Assembly: GCA_023250205.1 (NCBI GenBank) | Contig: JAHFBE010000006.1 | Coordinates: 1-47,910, forward strand | Length of the DNA: 47,910 bases | Source: Candidatus Melainabacteria bacterium | GTDB taxonomy: Bacteria; Cyanobacteriota; Vampirovibrionia; 2-02-FULL-35-15 | Reading direction: 5' to 3' | In this document: positions 9,544 through 18,771 of the stretch, piece after piece | How the letters are laid out: each line of letters starts with the position of its first letter | Numbering within the stretch: the first letter of the stretch is position 1 | Notes under the pieces: model-generated | Seen by the model: the letters and a program-made list of their open reading frames with translations, nothing else | Told to the model about the DNA's origin: nothing | Database searches by the model: none | Made by a program: the position numbers and the translations under genes

Positions 9544-11229
9544 ATGCTTGAAGCATTTCTTTTTATTATCTTATTATTAACAATTACTCTCCCTGTTAGT
9601 TATTTAATCGGGAAATATATATCTATTCACTTTGATAATGAAAAGAATAAAAGATTATCAAAAATCGAATTATTCTTCGAAAAAATTGAGCAGCCAATAT
9701 TTAAAGTTTGTAATATTGATCCTGACAAACAAATGTCAGGAAAAGAATATTTTTTATCCCTGTTTTTGTCAAACATGGTTATTTCAGGAATAGCATTTCT
9801 TTGCTTATATTTCCAAAATGTACTCCCCTTTAAGGGCAATGTTAATTATCAGTTAGAGTTACCATTAATTCTACATATCCTCTCTTCCCTTATAACAAAT
9901 ACATGCCAGACTCATCATATTCCCGAATTGCATTTAACTCACTTATCTAACTATTTTATAATGCCACTTTTAATGTTTTATTCAAGCGCATCAGGAATTG
10001 CAACAGGTCTAGCTGCAATGCGTGGTGCCGTTCTCAGTAAACTGGGAAATGCCTATGCTGACGTAATAAAGTCTATGACAAGAATACTAATGCCATTTTC
10101 ATTAATTACAAGCATAATATTTGCTGGATTAGGAATGCCAAATACATTCAAACCATCAATAGAATATACTTCTTTAGAAAATGTTAAGCAAAAAATCATT
10201 ACTGGTCCTATAGCAGCATTCGAAGCAATAAAATTATTCGGGGAGAATGGACTATCATGCTTTAATTCAAATTCAGCACATCCATTTGAGAATCCAACCT
10301 ATCTAACTAATTTCCTTGAACTGGTTTGTATATTAATCGTACCAATTGCATTAATTTTTACTTTAGGATTTTGGTTAAAGAACTTAAAGCAATCAATTAT
10401 AATTTTATGTGTATTAATTTCAGTGTTAGTATTTGAATTCACAACAGTATCTTATTTTGAATTAAAAGGAAACCCCTTTATAAATAAGATAACTGAACAA
10501 AGTTCTCCAAATTGGATTGGGAAAGAAACTAGGTTAGGAATAGTAGGTTCATCTATATTTGGCGCTGCTGTTTCAAATGTTAGTGGATCTAGCAACTCTT
10601 CACTTGATAGTTTTTATCCACTTGTAAATTTGTTTGGACTTTTTAATCTTTCTAATCAATCCATCTTTGGAGTACAGGGATTTGGACTAGTCTTCACAAT
10701 TAATTTTATACTCTATACAGCTTTTTTCATTGGACTTATGCTTGGCAAAACACCAGAATTATTTGGAAAAAAGATTGAAAAGAATGAAATAATACTAAGT
10801 TCAATTTTGCTGTTACTGAACCCAGCTCTAGTCTTTATTGGAATAATTACAACATTAATTCTATATCCTGACAATTCAAACAATTTTTACAATCATGTTC
10901 ACTACTTCACAAGAATATTCTATGAATTTGCATCGGGTGCAGCCAGTAATGGCTCAGGACTTGAAGGATTAAGCGATAACAACACCTATTGGAATTTAAG
11001 CTTAGCAATAGTCATGTTTATTGCAAGATATGGGGCTATGGCAGCAATGATATTCCTTGGCTACTCATTTGCAAATAAATCATCTCTACCATTAACAGTA
11101 ATAACTTTTAGAACCGACACAATATTATTTGGATTTATATTTTTATTTATGTCATTTATATCAACAATTCTCATTTATATACCGTTTTTAGCGTTGGGAC
11201 CGTTAATAGAGATTTTAATGTACAGGTAA
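9544..11229 (+). CDS. kdpA: Potassium-transporting ATPase subunit A, divergent pore loops
   Basis: Membrane channel-like subunit of the KdpFABC pump; 561 residues and about ten membrane segments, normal for the family. The framework is clear: NSNSAHPFENPTYLTNF, GKTPELFGKKIE, LDSFYPL and a C-terminal PFLALGPLIE. The pore loops differ from the pattern I know. Loop 1 reads ITNTCQTHH where TNTNWQ is usual. Loop 2 reads GENGLSCF where GTNGGGFF is usual. Loop 3 has SGSS where SCGA is usual. Loop 4 has NGSGLEGL in place of NGSAFAGL. The reading frame is intact and the operon is complete, so this looks like a functional but altered filter, not decay. Whether potassium affinity or selectivity changes is inference. 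Confidence 0.93.
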   Translation: MLEAFLFIILLLTITLPVSYLIGKYISIHFDNEKNKRLSKIELFFEKIEQPIFKVCNIDPDKQMSGKEYFLSLFLSNMVISGIAFLCLYFQNVLPFKGNVNYQLELPLILHILSSLITNTCQTHHIPELHLTHLSNYFIMPLLMFYSSASGIATGLAAMRGAVLSKLGNAYADVIKSMTRILMPFSLITSIIFAGLGMPNTFKPSIEYTSLENVKQKIITGPIAAFEAIKLFGENGLSCFNSNSAHPFENPTYLTNFLELVCILIVPIALIFTLGFWLKNLKQSIIILCVLISVLVFEFTTVSYFELKGNPFINKITEQSSPNWIGKETRLGIVGSSIFGAAVSNVSGSSNSSLDSFYPLVNLFGLFNLSNQSIFGVQGFGLVFTINFILYTAFFIGLMLGKTPELFGKKIEKNEIILSSILLLLNPALVFIGIITTLILYPDNSNNFYNHVHYFTRIFYEFASGAASNGSGLEGLSDNNTYWNLSLAIVMFIARYGAMAAMIFLGYSFANKSSLPLTVITFRTDTILFGFIFLFMSFISTILIYIPFLALGPLIEILMYR

Positions 11230-11234
11230 AACCT

Positions 11235-13283
11235 ATGGCACTAATAACAGAACAAAAAAAAGGCATATTTAAAATTGACTTCTCAAGTATTGTACAAAAG
11301 TCACTAATTGACTCAATTAAATTATTAAATCCATTTGCCGTATGCAAGAATCCGATTCTGTTTGTTATTGAATGCTGCTTAATTTTAATGATAATTCTAA
11401 GCATTAAACCAAATATATTTGGTGAAACTGCGCTAACAAAAGAAATTAACATTGCAATATCACTGATATTATTATTGACAATTTTATTTTCAAATTTGGC
11501 AGAAAGTCTGGCAAGAAATTATACGAAAGCCCAAGCAGATAGCCTAAGAATTGTTCATGGAGACATAGAAGTAAAAAGAGTTCTAGAAAACGGTCTAATT
11601 GAATATGTTTTTACTTCACAGCTAAATAAAAATGACATTATAAAAGTACAAGAAGGAGATTTCATCCCAATAGATGGAGAAGTAATAGAAGGAGTAGCAT
11701 CCGTTGATGAATCAGCCATCACTGGAGAATCATCAACAGTCTTAAAAGAACCTGGAACTGACATATCAAGTTCAGTAACCGGAGGGACAAGAATATTAAC
11801 TGATTGGTTACTTATAAAAATTACTTCTGAACAGGGTAAAACATATTTAGATCAAATGATTAGCATTGCCGAAGATGTAGAAAGACACAAAACACCAAAT
11901 GAGATAAGCTTAAATACCTTATTAATAGCATCAACCATATCATTTTTATTAGTTGTAATTACTATACCTGTGGTAATGAATTATTTAAGCATCAAAGTAG
12001 AAACTACTTTCCTTATTGCCCTTTTAATATGCCTAATTCCAACAACTATAGGAGGACTAATTACTCCTATTAGAATCTCTGGGTTTGACAGAATTAACAA
12101 ACTTAACATACTTGCAATGTCAGAAAAATCACTGGAAATAGCCGGTGATTTAAACATGCTCTACTTAGATAAAACAGGCACAATAACTTTTGGAAATAGG
12201 ATGGCAACTGAATTTATACCACTAGGTACTCACTCTTTAAATGACGTAGCAAAAGCTGCCTACATATGTAGTTACTACGACCAAACTCCAGAAGGAAAAT
12301 CAATAATAGCTCTTGCAAGAAGATATGGTATTGAACTTGATATAAAAGAAATCAAAGGAATTCCTCATGAATTTACAGCACACACAAGAATGAGCGGGAT
12401 TGACCTTGAGAATGGAGATATTTTACGTAAAGGTGCTAGTGATGCAATAAAAAAATACGTTTTAAATAAAGGTGGTAAAGTCTGGCAAAACACAGATCAA
12501 CTAGTTGAAAACATTGCAATACAAGGAGGAACCCCTTTATTGATTTCTAAGAACAATGAAGTAATCGGACTAATTCACTTAAAAGATATAGTTAAAGCAT
12601 CAATTAAAGATAGATTTAAAGAGTTAAGAAATCTTGGAATAAAAACAATAATGTGTACAGGTGACAATAATTTAACAGCAAAAGTAATCACAAGAGAGGC
12701 AGGAATTGACGAATATATTGCACAGGCAAAACCTCAAGATAAAATTGCACTCATTCGAGATAACCAATCTAAAGGTATGATGGTTGCAATGATTGGCGAT
12801 GGGACAAATGACGCACCAGCACTAGCTCAGGCAGACATTGGATTAGCTATGAATACAGGCACTGTGGCTGCAAAGGAAGCATCAAATTTAATTGATTTAG
12901 ATTCAAATCCAACAAAAATCATTGACATTATTAAAATTGGAAGACAATTACTGGCTACAAGAGGAGCACTAACAACATTTTCAATTACAAATGATATTTC
13001 AAAATACATCGCTATACTTCCAAGTATATTTACCTTAAAAGAGTTAAATATTCTGAATATAATGCATCTACAATCAAGCACTTCAGCAGTTTTATCAGCC
13101 CTAACATTTAATGCGATTATTATTCCATTAATGACACCAATTGCACTGAATGGTATTTCAGTTAAAGATCAAGAACCCGGAGTAATTTTATTAAGGAACA
13201 TTGTTATATTTGGTCTAGGTGGATTAATCCTTCCATTTATAGGAATAAAAGCAATAGATTTTGTATTAGGGAGGCTTTTATAA
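11235..13283 (+). CDS. kdpB: Potassium-transporting ATPase subunit B (P-type ATPase)
   Basis: Catalytic P-type ATPase subunit that hydrolyses ATP to drive potassium import. The phosphorylation motif is LDKTGTITFGNR, the actuator loop is AITGESSTV, and the hinge is MIGDGTNDAPALAQADIGLA. The family-specific membrane sequence LIPTTIGGLI and the late-helix TNDISKY (the Asp and Lys that couple to KdpA) are conserved. The length of 682 residues is typical. The serine in TGES, whose phosphorylation inhibits the E. coli pump, is kept. Unlike KdpA, this subunit looks conventional. Confidence 0.97.
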   Translation: MALITEQKKGIFKIDFSSIVQKSLIDSIKLLNPFAVCKNPILFVIECCLILMIILSIKPNIFGETALTKEINIAISLILLLTILFSNLAESLARNYTKAQADSLRIVHGDIEVKRVLENGLIEYVFTSQLNKNDIIKVQEGDFIPIDGEVIEGVASVDESAITGESSTVLKEPGTDISSSVTGGTRILTDWLLIKITSEQGKTYLDQMISIAEDVERHKTPNEISLNTLLIASTISFLLVVITIPVVMNYLSIKVETTFLIALLICLIPTTIGGLITPIRISGFDRINKLNILAMSEKSLEIAGDLNMLYLDKTGTITFGNRMATEFIPLGTHSLNDVAKAAYICSYYDQTPEGKSIIALARRYGIELDIKEIKGIPHEFTAHTRMSGIDLENGDILRKGASDAIKKYVLNKGGKVWQNTDQLVENIAIQGGTPLLISKNNEVIGLIHLKDIVKASIKDRFKELRNLGIKTIMCTGDNNLTAKVITREAGIDEYIAQAKPQDKIALIRDNQSKGMMVAMIGDGTNDAPALAQADIGLAMNTGTVAAKEASNLIDLDSNPTKIIDIIKIGRQLLATRGALTTFSITNDISKYIAILPSIFTLKELNILNIMHLQSSTSAVLSALTFNAIIIPLMTPIALNGISVKDQEPGVILLRNIVIFGLGGLILPFIGIKAIDFVLGRLL

Positions 13284-13843
13284 TGACTTCAATAAAAGTT
13301 TCTATAATTACAATACTTCTAACTATTATTTATCTTTTATTATCTGTTTCTGTTAGCAACCTTGCATTTAACTATCAGTCAAATGGAAGCCTAATTAAAG
13401 AAAATGGAACAATATTAGGATCTAAATTAATAGGTCAAGAATTTTCAAACAATTCTTACTTTCATAACAGACCTTCTTCTAATAATTATCAAAACAATAT
13501 TTCAGGCTCATCTAACCTTCCATACTATTCTGAAGAACTTCAAAGTCTTACAAAAGAAAGATATGAAGATTTTACATCAGAGAATAGAACTAAATTATTG
13601 GACTTGAATTTAATATCTGAATCAGCATCTGGGTTAGATCCACATATCACATACAAATCCGCATTAAGTCAGATTGAACGAATTTCAAGTACTGGCTTAA
13701 CTACTAAGGATGAAATAATAAACCTTATAGAAAAAACATCTAGACCACAAATCTGTGGCTTATTTGGTAATAAAATTGTAAATGTACTAGAACTTAACTT
13801 AAAACTAAGAGATTTATATGCCACGAAGAGCAGAACCAGATGA
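13283..13843 (+). CDS. kdpC: Potassium-transporting ATPase subunit C
   Basis: Small subunit with one N-terminal membrane helix (ISIITILLTIIYLLLS region) and a soluble domain outside; needed for assembly and ATP affinity. Family marks are GSKLIGQEF, YFHNRPS, SGSSNLPYYS, ASGLDPHITYKSAL and NVLELNLKLRDL. The start overlaps the kdpB stop by one base (TAATG) and is preceded by a GGGAGG ribosome site. The 3' end overlaps kdpD by 26 bases, so the two are translationally close. Confidence 0.95.
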   Translation: MTSIKVSIITILLTIIYLLLSVSVSNLAFNYQSNGSLIKENGTILGSKLIGQEFSNNSYFHNRPSSNNYQNNISGSSNLPYYSEELQSLTKERYEDFTSENRTKLLDLNLISESASGLDPHITYKSALSQIERISSTGLTTKDEIINLIEKTSRPQICGLFGNKIVNVLELNLKLRDLYATKSRTR

Positions 13844-16043
13844 AATCCTAAAACAAATCGTTAAGCTGTCTTCAGGAAGACATAAGATCTTTCTTGGAAT
13901 GGCTCCTGGAGTAGGGAAAACTTATAGAATGCTTGAGGAAGCCCGAGAGCTCAAGAGAAAGAGAGTTGATATTGTTATAGGTTATATAGAGACTCAAGAC
14001 AGATCGGAGAATTATCCTCTAATAAACATTCATGAAATAATTCCAAAAAAAGTATTTAAAGTTAATAATAATGAATTCTACGACTTAGATCTTGAAGCAA
14101 TAATAGAGAGAAGACCAGCCACAGTAGTAATTGATGAGCTTGCTCATAACAATCTTCCTGGTTCACTCAATCAAAAGAGATATCAGGATGTTCAGGAATT
14201 ACTTAAACATGGGATAAGTGTTTTATCAACATTAAACATTCATCAATTAGATAGCATCGCTCCAATTATAGAAAAAAACATCGGAATAAAGATCAACGAA
14301 ACAGTTCCTGATTGGGTTATGAACCAGGCAGACGAAGTCGTTCTGGTAGACATATCAATTGACGAGCTATACAACAGACTTCAAAGTAAGCAAATATATT
14401 CTGAGGAACAATTTAAACATGCAATAAAATACTTCTTTAAAAGAGGTAATTTAATGTTACTTAGAGATCTTGCTTTAAACCTTGTTGCTGAAAGGGTTGA
14501 TGTAGAAGTTGTAAGCGAAAAACTTGCAGCAAAAATAAAAGCCCGGATTTTAGTGGCTGCAAGCCCAAAGAAAACATCATTTAGTTTAATAAAACATGCA
14601 GGGGAATTATCAAAAACATCTCACGCTGATTTAGATATACTATGTATACTACCAAAGAATTATGATCAAGAAACTGTTAACAGTCTAAGGGAATTAAGCA
14701 AAGAAAATAATGGTAATTTTTTTCTTGTAAAAGATTTGAGAAGAAGCGTTTCAGAAGAATTAGTTCATTTTATTAAGTCAAACAGAATAACTCAAGTAGT
14801 GGCTGGATATTCAAAAATACCAAGATTAAAACAATTATTTTCTACTCCAAAGATCTTTAAAATAATTGAAGAAAGTCATAATCTAGATGTATTAATTATA
14901 GACAGTAACAAATCTGAAGAAAAACAAAGTCCTTTAGAAAGTAAAAAAGACAGTATTGATGACTTTGACATAAAACAAAGTGCATTAAATTTTGGGAAAT
15001 TAAAGATCTACATAGGTATGGCACCTGGAGTAGGAAAAACCTATAAAATGCTTCAAGATGCACAAGAGCTACACAAGCAAAAAGCTAATGTACTTCTAGG
15101 AGTGATTGACACACATGGCAGACCTGAAACAGCGGAACTATTAGAAGGGTTAAATATGCTTCCACCTAAATTAATAGAACATAAGGGGAAATACTTACAA
15201 GAGTTTGACTTAGAAACCGCTATATTAGCTAAACCTGAATGCATCCTTATAGATGAACTTGCTCACACAAATGTACCTGGAGCAATTAACAATAAACGAT
15301 ACCAAGACGTTCAATATTTGCTTAGAGCTGGAATCAATGTATTGTCCACTGTTAATATTCAACATATAGAAAGCTTAAATGACATTGTTGAACAAGTTAC
15401 AGGAATAAAAGTCAGAGAGACAGTACCGGACTGGGTAATTTCTCATGCAACAGAAATCGTTCTTATAGATCTTAGTCCAGAAGCATTACAAGAGCGATTA
15501 AAATCCGGTAAGGTGTATTCATTAGATAAGATTGAACAAGCTCTAACCCACTTTTTTCAAAAGAAGAATTTAATTGCACTTAGAGAGTTGTCTTTAAGAG
15601 AAGTAGCCGAAAGCTTGGAACACGAACTTCATCCAAAAGAAAAGAAATCACAAGTATTATGTTTCGTAGATATTAATACAAACACTCTTCGACTAATAAG
15701 AAAATCAGCAAGAATAGCTAATCGTTTAAATGCTGAACTCATCGTAATGCACGTTGCAAAATCTACAAGCAAACTTTCTGAAGAGAAGAAAATCGCTATT
15801 ATCGAACTTGAGCAGTTAATTGTAGAACTTGGAGGAGACTTTAGATTAGCTGAAGGTAAAAACATTGTAAATGAAATAATAAATTCGACAAAGAAAATTA
15901 AACCAGATTACACAGTAATCGGTGAACCAAGACAAAAAGGACTTATAAGTTTGCTTACTGGTGGAATAATTAGAAATATTTTAAATAAAATATCAGATTG
16001 TCATGTTTGGGTAATTGGGGATTTCACTAGAGAAACGAACTAA
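13818..16043 (+). CDS. kdpD: KdpD-type sensor with two tandem KdpD-USP halves and no histidine kinase
   Basis: It has 741 residues in two repeated halves. Each half has the KdpD N-terminal domain, with Walker A GMAPGVGKT at residues 27-35 and again at 400-408, followed by a universal-stress-protein-like domain (about 245-362 and 628-741). The second half keeps the canonical IDTHGRPET, DELAHTNVPG, KRYQDVQYLL and RETVPDWV. The first half is diverged, with ETQDRSEN for the THGR segment and DELAHNNLPG. There are no membrane helices, no HAMP domain, no H-box and no ATPase domain, and no kdpE follows. Short KdpD proteins without a kinase are known in cyanobacteria such as Anabaena; the tandem arrangement is what is unusual. 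A role in sensing potassium or a nucleotide for the pump is inferred from its place in the operon. Confidence 0.9.
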   Translation: MPRRAEPDEILKQIVKLSSGRHKIFLGMAPGVGKTYRMLEEARELKRKRVDIVIGYIETQDRSENYPLINIHEIIPKKVFKVNNNEFYDLDLEAIIERRPATVVIDELAHNNLPGSLNQKRYQDVQELLKHGISVLSTLNIHQLDSIAPIIEKNIGIKINETVPDWVMNQADEVVLVDISIDELYNRLQSKQIYSEEQFKHAIKYFFKRGNLMLLRDLALNLVAERVDVEVVSEKLAAKIKARILVAASPKKTSFSLIKHAGELSKTSHADLDILCILPKNYDQETVNSLRELSKENNGNFFLVKDLRRSVSEELVHFIKSNRITQVVAGYSKIPRLKQLFSTPKIFKIIEESHNLDVLIIDSNKSEEKQSPLESKKDSIDDFDIKQSALNFGKLKIYIGMAPGVGKTYKMLQDAQELHKQKANVLLGVIDTHGRPETAELLEGLNMLPPKLIEHKGKYLQEFDLETAILAKPECILIDELAHTNVPGAINNKRYQDVQYLLRAGINVLSTVNIQHIESLNDIVEQVTGIKVRETVPDWVISHATEIVLIDLSPEALQERLKSGKVYSLDKIEQALTHFFQKKNLIALRELSLREVAESLEHELHPKEKKSQVLCFVDINTNTLRLIRKSARIANRLNAELIVMHVAKSTSKLSEEKKIAIIELEQLIVELGGDFRLAEGKNIVNEIINSTKKIKPDYTVIGEPRQKGLISLLTGGIIRNILNKISDCHVWVIGDFTRETN

Positions 16044-17350
16044 GACAACGCTTTGTTATTAAAAGATCTAATGCAATAAAACACAGGTACTCCTCCAAAC
16101 AATAAAAGGGAGGCAAAAAAGATGTTTAGAACAGTAAACTGAAAACTTATGACATTAATAGCAATAACAAGCAATATAACAAGAATAGTGATAGAAACTA
16201 TAAAATACATCCCAAAGTTACCAAATGGTATTTTGAAGTAAGTAGGAGCTTCACCATTTTTATTCCTTAATACAACAAGTGCAATTGCTTCAAGCATCAT
16301 TGCAATTAAATATAAAAGAACATCACAAACAATAAGATTCTTAAAATCAAGTAAAACCAAAGCACTATATATAATGGCACAAAAAATAATCGATCTATGA
16401 GGAGTAAGAAACTGTTTATGCGATTTTGCAAAAAAAGCAGGTATTAATTTATCTTCAGCCATAGTTAATAAAACCCTTGTGGAGGAAAGTAATAAGGAAT
16501 TAAAAATGCCAACACACATGACCATACCACCAATGGCTAAAACAACCCCTAAATATGGTCTATTCATCAAATTAGCCATATGAGTAAACTGTCCAAATTT
16601 CCAATTATGCCACTCAGTATCTATCGATGCACCTATAAGTATTGAGAAAAAATAAAAGAATACAACAATCGGAATAGTTATAAATAAAGCTTTATAAAAA
16701 ATTTTACCCGCATTATCCACTTCATGCAAAACAGCAGAACTGTTATCCCAACCAATGAAATTCCAAAACGCCAACGATACTCCATATAAAATATTTTTAC
16801 TGTCGAAATGATTTGCTGATTTTAAAATTACAGAAAAATCACCTGAAACGTGAGAGAATCCCAAAAACATAAAAATCAAAAAAGAAATAAGTATAAAAAG
16901 TTTAAATATTAAAAGAGAATATCCAACCTTCTTAATGCCTAGTATATTTAATAACGCACATCCCCATATAACTAACAATTGGATCAAGTAAATATGCAAA
17001 TTACTCGTTTCTGGAAATAGTATTTTTAAATACATTGTAAATAGTATTGGATATAAAGAAAGATCAATTAAAGAATAAAGAATACTCCACCATCCCTCCA
17101 TAAAACCCCAAAATTTACCAAGCCCCATTTCAACCCACCTATAATATCCACCTTTAACAGGGTAGGTACTGGAAAGCTCTGCAACAATCATGGCTTCTGG
17201 AATTGTCCAAAACAATGGGAGCAAAATAATTAGTAGTAAAGTAGTAAATGGACCTACAGATGCAACAATATCTTCTAGTCCATAAGGTCCACCACTAACT
17301 GAAAAAAAAATGATCGCAATTAAGGGAAATAATTTAGCTTTATTATTCAT
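16040..17350 (-). CDS. APC superfamily amino acid or polyamine permease
   Basis: Inner-membrane secondary transporter with about 12 helices and 436 residues. The first helix contains FFSVSGGPYGLEDIV. The SGGP(Y/F)GxED pattern is typical of the polyamine/LAT-like branch (plant PUT and protozoan polyamine carriers, and their bacterial relatives). Other family marks are ELSSTYPVKGGYYRWVE and FWNFIGWDNSS. The 3' end meets the kdpD stop head to head, sharing three bases. It is divergent from lysA, with a 94-base gap, so a link to lysine or a lysine-derived polyamine is plausible but unproven. Confidence 0.85.
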   Translation of the reverse strand: MNNKAKLFPLIAIIFFSVSGGPYGLEDIVASVGPFTTLLLIILLPLFWTIPEAMIVAELSSTYPVKGGYYRWVEMGLGKFWGFMEGWWSILYSLIDLSLYPILFTMYLKILFPETSNLHIYLIQLLVIWGCALLNILGIKKVGYSLLIFKLFILISFLIFMFLGFSHVSGDFSVILKSANHFDSKNILYGVSLAFWNFIGWDNSSAVLHEVDNAGKIFYKALFITIPIVVFFYFFSILIGASIDTEWHNWKFGQFTHMANLMNRPYLGVVLAIGGMVMCVGIFNSLLLSSTRVLLTMAEDKLIPAFFAKSHKQFLTPHRSIIFCAIIYSALVLLDFKNLIVCDVLLYLIAMMLEAIALVVLRNKNGEAPTYFKIPFGNFGMYFIVSITILVILLVIAINVISFQFTVLNIFFASLLLFGGVPVFYCIRSFNNKALS

Positions 17351-17444
17351 AACTGGTATAGCTGAAAATGTACTTATGAAGAATAAAGTATAATATGCAG
17401 AGTTAAATCCATCGTAAATGACCTTTATTTAACTACATATAAAA

Positions 17445-18770
17445 ATGCCAAATCTTGAACTTAAAAAAAATGAACTTCAAAAGCTGTACCCAATAAACAC
17501 AGCAATTAATAATAAGGGACATTTAGTTATATCTGGGCATGATGTTACAGAGTTGGTAAAAAGCTATGGTACCCCACTATATATAATTGATGAAACTACT
17601 TTCAAATATAATGCAAATGAATATATTAATGCCTTAAAAAAACACTATGACAACTACCTGATTCTATATGCAGGAAAATCATTTGCTTGTAAAAGGATAT
17701 TTAAAATTGCTAATGCTATGGGGCTTGGACTGGACGTTGTATCCGGAGGAGAACTATACACTGCAATTAAAGCAGGATTTAATTTAAAAAACATTTATTT
17801 CCATGGAAACAACAAATCAGAAGATGAGATTCAAATGGCAATTAAAAATGACATTGGAAGAATTGTTTGTGATAATTTCTACGAGTTAGAACTTCTACAA
17901 AAAAACGCAAAAGAAGCAAACAAAGTAATCGACATATTAATCAGATTAACTCCTGGCATTGAATGTCATACTCATGAATACATTAAAACAGGGCATTTGG
18001 ACAGCAAATTTGGATTTGATTTGGAATATTTAGATGTTGTAATGAAAATCATAGTAAATTCAAAAAATCTTAATTTAAAAGGTTTACACTCGCATATAGG
18101 ATCACAAATCTTTGAAATTGAACCCTTTGTAGATTCTGTAGAAATATTGCTTGATCAATGCAAACACATAAAAGATAATTATAATATTGAGCTTTCAGAA
18201 ATAGATATTGGTGGTGGTATTGGGATTTCATATACTACTGAAGATGATCCCATCTCTATTGATAAATGGGCACAAGCGACAACAACTAGATTAAAAGAAA
18301 GATGCAAAACACTTGGATTAAATCCACCAAAGTTAATCTGTGAACCAGGAAGAAGCCTTATAGCTCCTGCAGGAGTTACGGTTTACGAAGTTGGAAGTAT
18401 TAAACAAGTACCCAATGAAAGAAAGTTTATTTCCGTAGATGGGGGTATGGCAGATAATCCAAGACCTATAACCTATCAAGCAAAATATACTGCTGTAGTT
18501 GCAAATAAAATGAATTCAAAAGAATTAGAAAAAGTTACTATAGCCGGGCGATATTGTGAAACTGGCGATATTTTAATAAAAGATATAGAACTACCTAAAG
18601 TAACGCACGGAGATTTAATTACTGTTTTCAGCACCGGTGCATATAACTATAGTATGTCTTCAAACTACAATTTAGCCCCTAGAGCCGCATGTGTTCTTGT
18701 AAACAATGAAAAGTCAGAAGTAATTATTGAACGAGAGACTTACGACGATATTATTTCAAAACATAAATAA
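17445..18770 (+). CDS. lysA: Diaminopimelate decarboxylase
   Basis: PLP enzyme that makes L-lysine from meso-diaminopimelate. The PLP lysine lies in ILYAGKSFACK, with LDVVSGGEL after it. The barrel motifs GLHSHIGSQI and IDIGGGIGI and the phosphate loop ICEPGRSLI follow, and the active-site cysteine of the partner subunit is in GRYCETGDI. The length of 441 residues is normal. The ATG has no clear Shine-Dalgarno. It converges on glpD with one base between the stops. The divergent permease upstream may transport a related compound. Confidence 0.95.
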   Translation: MPNLELKKNELQKLYPINTAINNKGHLVISGHDVTELVKSYGTPLYIIDETTFKYNANEYINALKKHYDNYLILYAGKSFACKRIFKIANAMGLGLDVVSGGELYTAIKAGFNLKNIYFHGNNKSEDEIQMAIKNDIGRIVCDNFYELELLQKNAKEANKVIDILIRLTPGIECHTHEYIKTGHLDSKFGFDLEYLDVVMKIIVNSKNLNLKGLHSHIGSQIFEIEPFVDSVEILLDQCKHIKDNYNIELSEIDIGGGIGISYTTEDDPISIDKWAQATTTRLKERCKTLGLNPPKLICEPGRSLIAPAGVTVYEVGSIKQVPNERKFISVDGGMADNPRPITYQAKYTAVVANKMNSKELEKVTIAGRYCETGDILIKDIELPKVTHGDLITVFSTGAYNYSMSSNYNLAPRAACVLVNNEKSEVIIERETYDDIISKHK

Positions 18771-18771
18771 T

